Below are positions 26,394 to 34,717 of a DNA stretch of 35,583 nt, piece by piece. Numbering within the stretch: position 1 is the first letter of the stretch; the number at the start of each line of letters is the position of its first letter. A program made the translations under genes and the position numbers. The DNA is from JBJKPP01 sp046706145 (GTDB lineage: Bacteria > Bacteroidota > Ignavibacteria > Ignavibacteriales > Ignavibacteriaceae), in contig JBJKPP010000025.1 in NCBI GenBank assembly GCA_046706145.1, forward strand, positions 1 to 35,583, read 5' to 3'. Under the pieces are notes generated by a model that saw nothing but the letters and a program-made list of their open reading frames with translations, made no database searches and was not told where the DNA came from.

Positions 26394-27638
26394 TCAAGCA
26401 CTTAATTTTTTCACTTTTGGTTCCACCACGTTCTGCAGTATTATCAAACCTAAGATAAAGAAAATTCCAATTGACAACGCCGCAACCCTATCACTGAACA
26501 AATCTGAAATTATACCATAAAATAGCGGACCTACAACAGCCGAGGATTTTCCGAATAGTCCATCATAAAAACCAAAAAATTCAGCTTCCCTTTCCTTTGG
26601 AGTCAAAAGAGCCATTAAACTTCGGCTACATGATTGTGATGAACCAATCGACATACCCGCAGCCAAACCAACAATATAAAAATCAAAAATTGACCTGGTA
26701 AAGAAGGCACCTAAAACTACCATAATCCAAATAACTAATGTAATTGTTATGGTTTTTTTGGGTCCAATATGGTCTGATATAATCCCAAAAACGAAGGAAC
26801 CTAAAATAGCAGTGCTTTGCACAATGACAAAGAAGTAAATAATCTGGGAGTCATCCATATGCAATGCACTGGCAGCAAAAATAGATGCGAAGGAAATGAT
26901 CGTAATGATGGCATCATTGTAAAGGAAAAATGCTACTAAGAATTTTTTTAGTGAAGGATGTTCTTTTTTAATAAAAATTGCTTTGAAAGTTCCACCGCTC
27001 TTACGCGCACCATTTCTAATAAGATTTGTTTTCACAACAAATTCCCTCTGGGGCTCTCTTACAAAAACGAATAAAGGAATGGAAAAGAATAGAAAGAAAA
27101 CTGCTGCAACTATAAATGATAACCTTATGTAAAAATAGTAATCGGGTGCTGTTTCTGCTGGCAGCAACACTTTTATTATTAAAAGAACCGCAAGAGCACC
27201 TAAATATCCCATTGCAAAACCGTAACCTGATACTCTTCCAAAATTTTTCTTTTCTGTTAAATCCGGAAGAAACGCATCATAAAAAACAAGTCCCGCTTCA
27301 AATCCAATATTGGCTAATACAAAAAGTACTATGCCCAGGAAGACATCGCCTTTTTGTACAAAAAACAAAAAAGTTGTGGCAATAACACATAATAACGTTA
27401 GACCAAGTAAGAATCTTTTTCTATTCCTCGAAATATCTGCAATTGCACCCATTCCAGGGCTTAAGAGAGCAGCAATTACCATGGATATACTGACGGATAA
27501 TCCCCACAGCCATCTTAAACCGCCGGTAACATAATTAGAAAAGTATTTTGAAAAAATGACAGTGACAATTATAACGGAGAAAGAAGTATTAGCAAAGTCA
27601 AATAATGTCCAGCAAAAAATCCGAAATTTGTTCTTCAT
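26394..27638 (-). CDS. MFS transporter, UMF1/Atg22-like
   Basis: The 414-residue membrane protein has about 12 hydrophobic spans. The N-terminus (WTLFDFANTSFSVIIVTVIFSKYF) and the loop LSPGMGAIADISRNRKRFL, plus SRSLMALLTPKEREAEFFGFYDGLFGKSSAVVGP, are characteristic of the UMF1/Atg22 branch of the major facilitator superfamily, whose yeast member exports amino acids from the vacuole. Bacterial substrates are mostly unknown. The ATG at 27638 forms a TGATG with the nusB stop, which argues for that start over the TTG three bases upstream. Confidence 0.88.
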   Translation of the reverse strand: MKNKFRIFCWTLFDFANTSFSVIIVTVIFSKYFSNYVTGGLRWLWGLSVSISMVIAALLSPGMGAIADISRNRKRFLLGLTLLCVIATTFLFFVQKGDVFLGIVLFVLANIGFEAGLVFYDAFLPDLTEKKNFGRVSGYGFAMGYLGALAVLLIIKVLLPAETAPDYYFYIRLSFIVAAVFFLFFSIPLFVFVREPQREFVVKTNLIRNGARKSGGTFKAIFIKKEHPSLKKFLVAFFLYNDAIITIISFASIFAASALHMDDSQIIYFFVIVQSTAILGSFVFGIISDHIGPKKTITITLVIWIMVVLGAFFTRSIFDFYIVGLAAGMSIGSSQSCSRSLMALLTPKEREAEFFGFYDGLFGKSSAVVGPLFYGIISDLFSDRVAALSIGIFFILGLIILQNVVEPKVKKLSA

Positions 27639-28117
27639 CAATTATCTTGCTTTAAATTCTTCGCTATATTTCCTTCTATTAGTCCCCTCCCCACTTTATG
27701 AAGTGTTCCAGTTTTTTTCAATTCCGAGAGTTCGGCATCCAAAATTCCATTTATAAATTTTCCACTACCTGCCGTGCTGTAAGTTTTGGCTATCTCAATA
27801 GTTTCATTTATAGATACTTTTGGCGGGATATCTTCGAAATACAATAACTCACAAATTCCCATCCTCAACAAGGTTTTATCAACCAAAGCAATTCTATCAA
27901 GCTCCCAGTTATTAACTTTACCTCTAATTCTTTCATCAAGATCAGGTATATGTTTAATAACTTCTCTCAATAATTTATCACCAAACTCCCGGTCTGCTTT
28001 ATCTTTAACTTCGGAAAATAAATCATCTCGCAGGAGTTCTATGGACTTCTCATTCATCTCGTAAGCATAGAGTATCTGTAATACTTTTTCCCTAACAATA
28101 CGTCTTTTAAAAACCAT
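27638..28117 (-). CDS. nusB: transcription antitermination factor NusB
   Basis: The 159-residue all-helical RNA-binding protein works with NusE (S10) at rRNA boxA sites. It has RRIVREKVLQILYAYEMN at the N-terminus, DRIALVDKTLLRMGICELLYFEDIPPKVSINETIEIAKTYS and the C-terminal GSGKFINGILDAELSEL, the most conserved NusB segments. The frame is open further upstream, but the extra 25 residues are hydrophobic and atypical; ATG 28117 (MVFKRRIVREK) is the sensible start. It overlaps the downstream transporter by one base. Confidence 0.95.
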   Translation of the reverse strand: MVFKRRIVREKVLQILYAYEMNEKSIELLRDDLFSEVKDKADREFGDKLLREVIKHIPDLDERIRGKVNNWELDRIALVDKTLLRMGICELLYFEDIPPKVSINETIEIAKTYSTAGSGKFINGILDAELSELKKTGTLHKVGRGLIEGNIAKNLKQDN

Positions 28118-28173
28118 AATTACTAATATATAATTTTGTTTTTCAACTTGGAGTATTAACTTATAAATAATAA

Positions 28174-29196
28174 TTAAACTGAAAACAACCAAAAAAAAGT
28201 CAATGCAACAATTTCTCTTAAGTTCACATCTATATCGTTAAACTGACTCACATTTGAAGGTACAACATTGACTTTTATATTAAAGAATTTGCAAATTTCC
28301 AGAACCCGGGGTAAATGAAAAGCATCCGAGACTACAAATATATTATATTGATTATTACTATCCATCAAGTTCGTTCTGATAAATGAAATTTGTTCGGATG
28401 TAGAAGATGTTTTTTCTTCAAGCATAAGGTCTCTCGGAAGAACGCCTCTATCGATTAAGTAATTGTAGCCAACTTGAGCTTCCGTCATTTCCCCAGGTGC
28501 GTTCCCGCCTGTTAACTGGATTTTGTTGACAACTCCTTCCTCATACAATTCAAATGCTTTGTTCAGTCTCCCTTTTAGACTAGGACTGGGCCTGTTTTTC
28601 GGCCAAACTGCAGCACCCAGAACTACGGCCACATTATTATTACTCTTCTGGCTAGCTGCAAACACATTTTCATGTATAGGGATAAGGAGTTCAAAGAGAA
28701 ATACGCCGATCATTATCAAAAAGAATAAAACCACGGAATCAAGGATAGATTCAAGAAGTAAATGTTTTTTTCTTCTAGTAATTGTAAGCCAAACAAATGC
28801 AATAAAAACAAATTCTGAAAGCTGGAATAATAAATAAAAAAATCCTTCAATAATTTTCTCGGCTGGTTCATGGAATATATAATAATATGTAGGTTCAATT
28901 CGAACATTGGAGATTATTGCGGCAATTATTAGTAAAGCACTGGTTAAAATTGTGAAATTAAAAATTGCTTTACCTTTAACAGCAATACCCCTTTTAGCAA
29001 GTAAAATAAATAGTCCTAATACGAGTGCCGCAGTAAAGAGAAGGTTAATTATATTTCCTATATAAAACAGATTAAAGTTCTTGAGAAAAGAAAGATGCTG
29101 ATTTCTATACTTAACGAAATAAAGAATCAGTAAATCTAAGAGTGTAACCAGAATGGATAAGCCAATTAAAATTACGTCTTTTTTGTCTTTATGCAT
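28174..29196 (-). CDS. membrane protein with DUF218 (YdcF/SanA/ElyC-like) domain
   Basis: The 340-residue protein has about five N-terminal membrane spans in residues 1-180, then an extracytoplasmic DUF218 domain (about 190-335). Motifs are VAVVLGAAVWPKNRPSPSLKGRLNKAFELYEEG, IQLTGGNAPGEMTEAQV, LEEKTSSTSEQISF and FVVSDAFHLPRVLEIC. The family includes SanA and ElyC, which affect envelope integrity and peptidoglycan precursor metabolism, but the biochemistry is unresolved. It lies 56 bases upstream of the nusB start. Confidence 0.88.
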   Translation of the reverse strand: MHKDKKDVILIGLSILVTLLDLLILYFVKYRNQHLSFLKNFNLFYIGNIINLLFTAALVLGLFILLAKRGIAVKGKAIFNFTILTSALLIIAAIISNVRIEPTYYYIFHEPAEKIIEGFFYLLFQLSEFVFIAFVWLTITRRKKHLLLESILDSVVLFFLIMIGVFLFELLIPIHENVFAASQKSNNNVAVVLGAAVWPKNRPSPSLKGRLNKAFELYEEGVVNKIQLTGGNAPGEMTEAQVGYNYLIDRGVLPRDLMLEEKTSSTSEQISFIRTNLMDSNNQYNIFVVSDAFHLPRVLEICKFFNIKVNVVPSNVSQFNDIDVNLREIVALTFFWLFSV

Positions 29197-29317
29197 TTAT
29201 TAAGTCATTCATAAAGAACTAATATATTTGCTCTATTCAAAAGTAAATAATCTACTCTTCTTTATGAAAAATAAACAAATTCGGTGTGTGGTTCAATGCG
29301 GCTGATTTATATGAAAA

Positions 29318-29337
29318 AGGCGTCTCGAAAGACGCCT
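29318..29337 (-). terminator. intrinsic terminator of tonB
   Basis: AGGCGTCT (29318-29325) and AGACGCCT (29330-29337) form a perfect 8-bp stem with a 4-nt loop (TTCG when read on the - strand), followed on the - strand by a run of five T. It is 8 bases past the tonB stop. This is the clearest rho-independent terminator in the window. Confidence 0.9.
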
Positions 29338-29345
29338 AAAGCAAA

Positions 29346-29999
29346 CTATTCCAATTTAAAAACTATAGGGATGACAACCTGAACATTAACAGGTTTACCT
29401 CTTTGCTTACCGGGCTTAAATTTAGTTTCTTTAACAGCTTTTTCAGCGGCCTCATCACATCCGGCACCTAACCCTTTCATAATTTCAACTTTAGTTACAT
29501 TTCCTTCTTTATCAACAAAGGCTTTAACAAATACCCTTCCTTCTATTCCAGCTCTTTTTGCTATTTCAGGATATACAATTTTATCTTGTATTGCTTGTAT
29601 TCCACCAATAGGTTCCGGCATGTCTTCAACTGCAACAAAATATTGCGGTTCGGCATTTGCATTTTTCTCTTCTTTCGGAGGTGGAGGAGGAGCCACATTT
29701 GCATTAACGTCCAGTTCTGTAGATGCAATATTGACATCTTGTAGAGCATCTGCAGAAGGCGCCTCTATAGGAATAGGGGGTCTTGGAGGCGGAGGCGGTC
29801 TGTTCTCCTGCCTTGTTTGCTGAACATCCTGCATTTTTATTAATTCCTGAGGAGCCTGCAAAACCTCTTTTGTCGCTTTAATATGGGGAAAAAACTTGAA
29901 GGCCACAATTAGAAGCACAAGTGATATTATTATGCTTATTTCAAAGACTTTTCTATAATGCAGCATCAAATCCGCATGAGGCTTTTTTAATTTAGCCAT
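29346..29999 (-). CDS. tonB: TonB-family energy transducer
   Basis: The 217-residue protein (218 if the upstream ATG at 30002 is used) has a cytosolic N-terminus, one membrane span (about 22-39), a Pro-rich periplasmic linker with two polyproline runs and a C-terminal TonB domain. That domain has YPEIAKRAGIEGRVFVKAFVDKEGNVTKV, GLGAGCDEAAEKAVKE and FKPGKQRGKPVNVQVVIPIVF, the Bacteroidota-style consensus. It couples proton motive force, through ExbB/ExbD, to outer-membrane transport. GGAGG lies 6 bases before the second ATG (29999), which supports that start. No exbB, exbD or TonB-dependent receptor is in the window. Confidence 0.93.
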   Translation of the reverse strand: MAKLKKPHADLMLHYRKVFEISIIISLVLLIVAFKFFPHIKATKEVLQAPQELIKMQDVQQTRQENRPPPPPRPPIPIEAPSADALQDVNIASTELDVNANVAPPPPPKEEKNANAEPQYFVAVEDMPEPIGGIQAIQDKIVYPEIAKRAGIEGRVFVKAFVDKEGNVTKVEIMKGLGAGCDEAAEKAVKETKFKPGKQRGKPVNVQVVIPIVFKLE

Positions 30000-30333
30000 C
30001 ATCTACCTCCAAAAATGCTTTACTAATTTATAAAATTAAATATTAATACTTCGTTTGTCAAATCTTTTATTAATTTAACAAATTAATCAAGAGTTAGTTC
30101 CAAAAATAGAGTTTTTTTAAATTGGCCCACCTTTTTATACAGGAAAACACTTAAGTTCTTGCGGCTAAATTTAATCATAAAAATAGATACCTAAAAGGTA
30201 ATGCAAAAGAATATGAAGTAACAAGATTAAGAAATTAGTCGGCAGAGATCTACTATTGAAAATATTTTGTTATCATATCACTGCCGAAAAATTGTGCCTA
30301 AGTGCTCGGAAGAAGTATATCGGAAGATTTATG

Positions 30334-30350
30334 CGTGACATATTGTCACG
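30334..30350. promoter_or_regulatory. perfect inverted repeat, possible operator
   Basis: CGTGACA and TGTCACG flank a TAT spacer. The arm and spacer lengths fit a dimeric regulator site. It lies 335 bases before the tonB start, far for a simple operator, and no regulator can be named. Confidence 0.4.
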
Positions 30351-30373
30351 ATTTCCATTTCTAAAGTCTAGGC

Positions 30374-30391
30374 TAAAATCAATTGATTTTA
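30374..30391. promoter_or_regulatory. 18-bp AT-rich palindrome
   Basis: A perfect palindrome (half TAAAATCAA) lies 24 bases from the inverted repeat at 30334-30350. AT-rich palindromes arise by chance more easily than GC-containing ones, so support is weaker. Confidence 0.3.
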
Positions 30392-30422
30392 ATCCAAAAA
30401 AGATTGTTTATTACAAAAACTA

Positions 30423-30443
30423 AAAGCCGTTTAAAGCGGCTTT
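30423..30443 (-). terminator. intrinsic terminator of the three-gene cluster
   Basis: AAAGCCG (30423-30429) pairs with CGGCTTT (30437-30443) around a 7-nt loop. On the - strand it is followed by TTAGTTTTTG. It lies about 105 bases beyond the stop of the last gene (30549), so it most likely ends that transcript. Confidence 0.7.
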
Positions 30444-30548
30444 GTATCGGGAACTAGATGAATTAAGTGTACATCTTGATTGGCAACTAACATTTTTGCC
30501 ATATTGACACAAAAAAATCTTTTTACTCAAGAGCGGTAAAGTTATTGC

Positions 30549-31070
30549 TCAATTGAATATCAATTCAAAGTAATCTGGGGTTTCAGTGGCAGAAAAGATT
30601 ATAGGCTCAGAGTTATCTTTCACTTGTATAGTTAAATTCGCCGGATAAGCTACAATTTTGAAATTCTGCATTATCTCATTTTTTGTTGAGAATACGTAAA
30701 CCTTGGATTCTGAATTCTTTCTAACAAACCTAATCAGATAGTTTTTTCCCTTATCCAAGAATGTTTTAGCAATAATTTCTTCATTTTCTTTAGCAGAAGC
30801 CGCGGCGAAATGTACTACTTTTTTTTTAAAGAATTTTTCATCATTGACAGCATGAAGCAGAAACTTATTCTTTAATTTATAAGAGGGTATTTTTAATGAG
30901 ATTTTCTTCTTTAACTCAAAAGGGAGCTCATCCTCAATATACTCTTTTATAGAATTATAAAACCTCAAGGTATCTGCGTAATTCTCGCCCTTTTCAATTT
31001 CTTGAATACTCTCTTTTCCCAGTAAATGTGCAAAAAAGACGTAATTAAATATATCTTGTTCAGTAATCAT
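30549..31070 (-). CDS. uncharacterised 173-residue protein
   Basis: I recognise no family. The N-terminal ~60 residues look helical (IFNYVFFAHLLGKESIQEIEKGE, then TLRFYNSIKEYIEDELP). After a basic segment, the C-terminal ~90 residues look beta-rich (NYLIRFVRKNSESKVYVFS, FKIVAYPANLTIQVKD, PIIFSATETPDYFEL), which suggests a helical head with a beta-sandwich tail. There is no signal peptide, membrane span or cysteine, so it should be cytosolic. It is the last gene of a three-gene - strand group, 53 bases after the previous gene, and is followed by a terminator. A role as partner of the upstream protein is inferred from this layout only. Confidence 0.7.
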   Translation of the reverse strand: MITEQDIFNYVFFAHLLGKESIQEIEKGENYADTLRFYNSIKEYIEDELPFELKKKISLKIPSYKLKNKFLLHAVNDEKFFKKKVVHFAAASAKENEEIIAKTFLDKGKNYLIRFVRKNSESKVYVFSTKNEIMQNFKIVAYPANLTIQVKDNSEPIIFSATETPDYFELIFN

Positions 31071-31123
31071 TTAAGTTCTATTTGTATAATAATGAGAAAA
31101 AACTGTTTGTCGGAAAATCAATA

Positions 31124-32089
31124 TTAAATACTTTTCAGGCTAGAAGCGATGGTATTTTTCATCACTTTCATTAGGTATTCTAAAATATTTTGATACCTAA
31201 GGTGGTAGTCGTTCATTGAGAGATTTATCATATGTGCGTGCAAGTATTCGTATAATCCTCTATTTATGCCTCCATCTTTGAGGTCGGCTGCAATATCAAC
31301 AAAGGTTTTCTTGATAGAAACAATTTCTTCGACACAGAGTTTTCCCTTTTGTTGATATGTTTCATCCAGTTTCTTAGAGACGTTAGTTAATCCGTTGGAT
31401 ATAATTTCGCTCATCTCAAACTGCATAAATGGATTGGTATAATTATTATTAGCATGCAGATTTGAGAGATTAAGTTCCTTAATACGATAAATAAGAATAT
31501 TCAGGGGTATGGCGGCAGAAAACTCATTTGAGCTTTTTAAATAATTAAACAACTGCTGGAGTATATCTTTTCCAATAAAGAATCTCAAGGGAATCTTTTC
31601 GAAAGCAGTATTGTCTATTAATTTTCCTTCATAAATTCTTGATTCACTCTCAACTATATATATACAGCCTAAGTGATTGATTTTCTCAAAACCATTCTTC
31701 TTAATTAAATAATTGAGTGAATCCAGAATTTTGGAGAAGAACGGATCGGACTTCTTTAAAAGTGAAATTATATGCTGCTCAACCCTTTTACCAACAACTT
31801 TATTGAGGAAAAAAGCTGCATCCTCCTCAGTCTCAACTGGCGGCTGCCATGAATGAAATGAATTAGCCAAAAACTTAAATCTACCCTCTTCATCTTTCAC
31901 AAACATACCTGCAATAGCATCAATAGCAACATCATCTACATCCAATCCGTTTGAAGAAAGAAGCTTATGAATTTTCTTTTGATTTAAGCATAAGTATGCC
32001 TTAGAAACCTTAAAGCATTTCTCAACCACCTCGTTTATATTGTTTTGATCGAGACGGTTTTCAGCTAAATCTTGTAATATTTTAAGAAT
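31124..32089 (-). CDS. uncharacterised ~321-residue protein, probable AUU start
   Basis: The conventional start is GTG at 32029 (301 residues, no ribosome site). The frame stays open and protein-like upstream (LKILQDLAENRLDQNNINE) to an ATT at 32087-32089, which sits 7 bases after a perfect AGGAGG (32097-32102); I take that as the start. The protein is soluble, without signal or membrane segments, and mostly helical. Segments such as VDDVAIDAIAGMFVKDEEGRF, KRVEQHIISLLKKSDPFFSKIL and the C-terminal NDYHLRYQNILEYLMKVMK faintly suggest a very divergent sigma-factor-like regulator, but this is a hunch rather than a domain hit. It is the middle gene between the Lon-like membrane protein and the 173-residue protein. 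Confidence 0.7.
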   Translation of the reverse strand: MLKILQDLAENRLDQNNINEVVEKCFKVSKAYLCLNQKKIHKLLSSNGLDVDDVAIDAIAGMFVKDEEGRFKFLANSFHSWQPPVETEEDAAFFLNKVVGKRVEQHIISLLKKSDPFFSKILDSLNYLIKKNGFEKINHLGCIYIVESESRIYEGKLIDNTAFEKIPLRFFIGKDILQQLFNYLKSSNEFSAAIPLNILIYRIKELNLSNLHANNNYTNPFMQFEMSEIISNGLTNVSKKLDETYQQKGKLCVEEIVSIKKTFVDIAADLKDGGINRGLYEYLHAHMINLSMNDYHLRYQNILEYLMKVMKNTIASSLKSI

Positions 32090-32186
32090 TGAAAGCCCTC
32101 CTACTCATCGACGTACAATATATAAAAAATTTTGTTAAAGTGGGAGAGTTTTTCGGAATTGAATGAAATCTTAAGATTAAGTCCGT

Positions 32187-34346
32187 CTATTTCTTAACGA
32201 ATTTCAATCCTTTTTTATTCTTGTGCATTTCTTCGTATGCCTTAGCTGTAACAAACCCTTCGCCGTCCCAATATCTGAGCTGTTCCTTCAAAGAATTCAT
32301 GTATTGCGGAGTATTGGAATAAGGTGGTTTTAACACTCCGCGAGCCACCAGTGAATCCCTGTACATCTGGAAACCGTCATCACAGCCGATGTACTCAAGA
32401 TTCAATTTATTATCAAATATATAATTCAAACTAGTATATATAGTTGGTTTACCGACGTTTTCAAGAACATCGAGTTTAAATTGCTTGTCTATTGAATTAT
32501 AAGCCAAGGAACCTATAACAGGCTCATCATAACGATAATATAAATTACTATAATCTGATTTGGGAAGAAGGATAAAAGTGTTTAAGTCTGCTTCTTTAAT
32601 ACCCGCAAATTTGTAATTAGTTGGGGCTGGAGTTTGCCCTTCCAGCTTATCTAGATCTACAGAAAATAATACAGATCTTTGAAATCCATTGTGGATAGCA
32701 GTACCAACCAATTCCTGTTTATTATTTCCATTAAAATCGCCAATTAAGGCATTGTCTATAGTGCCTGCATTCCACAAAGTATTTATGCTGTCTATTCTTT
32801 TTCCAGTAACAACATCTAGACAAAAAATAGCGCTGGGATAGAGATTTAGATTCTGCGCCATTAGATAAACTACCTTCTGTCCCATTATTTTGGTAATCCC
32901 AATTACATGGAGGAGATAAATATTTTCATTATTAAAAGTTGGTGAAGTAACTGTATCGTGAAAATTATATTTCCATATCAGGTGTTTATGGTTATCAAAA
33001 CATGCAACTCTCCCAAAATTACTATTTTGTTCCTGACCATTAAAATATTCATTTGTTACGATTGCTTCATTGGTACCATCATTATTAATATCGGTAAATC
33101 TAACTGTATATTTAAGATAAGCATTTCTTATGGCCACCTCATTATCTAAATTATCCATTAGTTTATAAGTCCATAATACTTTCCCATTTTTGTTCTCGAT
33201 ATAGGCAGTATCTTTCTTAAACTTTACTTGAGTCGGGTTATTATCAAAATCCAGCCAGCCTGTTGCCAGCACAACCAAAACCAAAGCAATTAATAATACT
33301 AAACTGATCCAGTTTTTCTTACTGAATTTTGCTGCTCTCACAATTGCCGGCCGCTTTTTTACATCTACAATTTTTCTTCTATCCAACAAATCATCCAGGT
33401 TTTCTACTCCAACTATAGACAAGTTCCTCTGTGGAAATGCTTCGTGCAATAAATCCAATTTCCACTGTGCGTATTCTTTGTCCCTTTCGGGAATTACGAA
33501 TACTTCGATTGGTGAAAAGAAAATACATTCAACTTTTTGCTCGATTATTTTTTTCGAGACAGAAATAACATTCCCTTCGCTGTCCATACCTCCTGTAAAT
33601 GCAACCTGAGAATTTACATTTAGGTTCATAGATGTATTGTAAAACTTAAATAAAGCCTCGATGAAACCAACAGTTAAAGCTGTGCCAAGTGAGTTGCCTT
33701 CGTATATACCCTCACGCTTGTCGAAGCTTATAATAACCTCGTGTGCTTTAGCCAATTTTTTGAAATATCTTTTTACTGTATTCCGCGCCGCCTCCCAGGA
33801 ATTCTCTACCTGGTCTTTTATTCTTTGCTCTATTTCTTTCTCACTTGGAACAATTATAAAGCTATCTTTCGTTTGTGATTTACTTATTCTGATAGTTACC
33901 GATTCAAGGATACCAACGACAATATCCTCGTCTGATTCTTTTTCTTCTATTAGCGGGAAATGAACATTATTATCCCCCATTGTCTGATAGGTACTACCAC
34001 CGAGTATTTCTTGTAACTCTAGAACATTGTTTTCAATGTTTTGTTTACATAAAGAAAAATCATCGCGATAATTTATTAAATATCCGAAGTCTGACAGAAC
34101 TTCAATCATCTTAACTATATCTTTAGATATAACAGGATGGACATAAAAAGGAGTGTATTTTTTTAGATTCTTTATATAAACATCTATAAACTCAACAACA
34201 TAAGCTTCAACTACGGAATTATCAAAGTGATTTATTAGAGTTAAAAAAAATTCATTTATAGCTAACAACTTTTTCGTGTTAGACAAACTCTTCATGATGA
34301 AATTGGAAAGAAGAGCTTTCTTTTTTTCAACGTCTAATATGTTCAA
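32187..34346 (-). CDS. Lon-like (S16) protease domain - membrane span - extracytoplasmic repeat-domain protein
   Basis: The 719-residue protein has a helical N-terminal part (1-135), then a region (about 142-290) that reads like a Lon proteolytic domain: SWEAARNTVKRYF, EGNSLGTALTVGFIEAL with S219 at the place of the Lon nucleophile (PSAG in Lon), VAFTGGMDSEGNVISVSKK with K265/K266 near the Lon catalytic lysine, and FVIPERDKE matching the Lon IPKDNE strand. There is no AAA+ module. A basic segment (RRKIVDVKKRP) precedes one membrane span (about 346-364), so the protease side should be cytosolic. Residues 370-719 have propeller-like beta strands and two Ca-binding-like loops (DINNDGTNE 419-427, DFNGNNKQE 537-545) as in FG-GAP/VCBS repeats. 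The start is TTG 34346; a stop lies two codons upstream. Confidence 0.72.
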   Translation of the reverse strand: MNILDVEKKKALLSNFIMKSLSNTKKLLAINEFFLTLINHFDNSVVEAYVVEFIDVYIKNLKKYTPFYVHPVISKDIVKMIEVLSDFGYLINYRDDFSLCKQNIENNVLELQEILGGSTYQTMGDNNVHFPLIEEKESDEDIVVGILESVTIRISKSQTKDSFIIVPSEKEIEQRIKDQVENSWEAARNTVKRYFKKLAKAHEVIISFDKREGIYEGNSLGTALTVGFIEALFKFYNTSMNLNVNSQVAFTGGMDSEGNVISVSKKIIEQKVECIFFSPIEVFVIPERDKEYAQWKLDLLHEAFPQRNLSIVGVENLDDLLDRRKIVDVKKRPAIVRAAKFSKKNWISLVLLIALVLVVLATGWLDFDNNPTQVKFKKDTAYIENKNGKVLWTYKLMDNLDNEVAIRNAYLKYTVRFTDINNDGTNEAIVTNEYFNGQEQNSNFGRVACFDNHKHLIWKYNFHDTVTSPTFNNENIYLLHVIGITKIMGQKVVYLMAQNLNLYPSAIFCLDVVTGKRIDSINTLWNAGTIDNALIGDFNGNNKQELVGTAIHNGFQRSVLFSVDLDKLEGQTPAPTNYKFAGIKEADLNTFILLPKSDYSNLYYRYDEPVIGSLAYNSIDKQFKLDVLENVGKPTIYTSLNYIFDNKLNLEYIGCDDGFQMYRDSLVARGVLKPPYSNTPQYMNSLKEQLRYWDGEGFVTAKAYEEMHKNKKGLKFVKK

Positions 34347-34717
34347 TTTCTAGACTTTTATAAGTATTATAGTTTTAGTAAGAACAGGGGAAATGAACTC
34401 ATTCCCCTTAATAAAATTGTACTACTTTCTACCGGCATGCATAAAACAAGTTTAAATTTTCTTTGGATTTTAAACAATTCGGAGATTAAAGGAAAGTTTT
34501 TAAAGCAAAATTCTTCTTAAGACTTAATGAGTATTTTTTTGTCTTTGACGGCATCTATGCAGCTGACTCTATATTTTTTACTTATAATAGATGTGATTAA
34601 GAACTCAGTTTTAAAATTCACTACACGTTAGAATTGATTACAATATTTTCCTTTATTATTATGCAAAAAGAATAGATTGCTTTAAAGAACGTTTAAGTTT
34701 ATAAATTGGAGTGCAAT
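34347..34717. other. divergent intergenic region with a leader hairpin
   Basis: This 371-base region separates the divergent Lon-like and PQQ-like genes, so it should contain promoters for both. A hairpin at 34386-34408 (AGGGGAA with TTCCCCT, plus TG/CA past one bulged A) lies 40 bases before the Lon-like gene start, in its probable 5' leader. The rest is AT-rich with no open frame that I can support. Confidence 0.45.

Larger units (their letters stand above)
30003..30422. other. gene-poor spacer upstream of tonB with several dyads
   Basis: No open frame of useful size is seen on either strand. The stretch holds a perfect 7-bp inverted repeat with 3-nt spacer (CGTGACA/TGTCACG, 30334-30350), an 18-bp perfect palindrome (30374-30391, core ATCAATTGAT), and a long-range pairing TCGGCAG (30239-30245) with CTGCCGA (30281-30287). 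These could be regulator sites or parts of a leader or small RNA. Confidence 0.45.

Noticed and set aside
31124..32089. Firm annotation of the middle gene as an ECF sigma factor
   Set aside because: The similarity is limited to the feel of a few helical segments; no clear region 2 or region 4 motif can be pointed to.
32187..34346. Calling the large protein Lon protease
   Set aside because: There is no AAA+ ATPase (no Walker A or B) and no Lon N-domain; only the peptidase-like part is recognisable, so the name lon would mislead.
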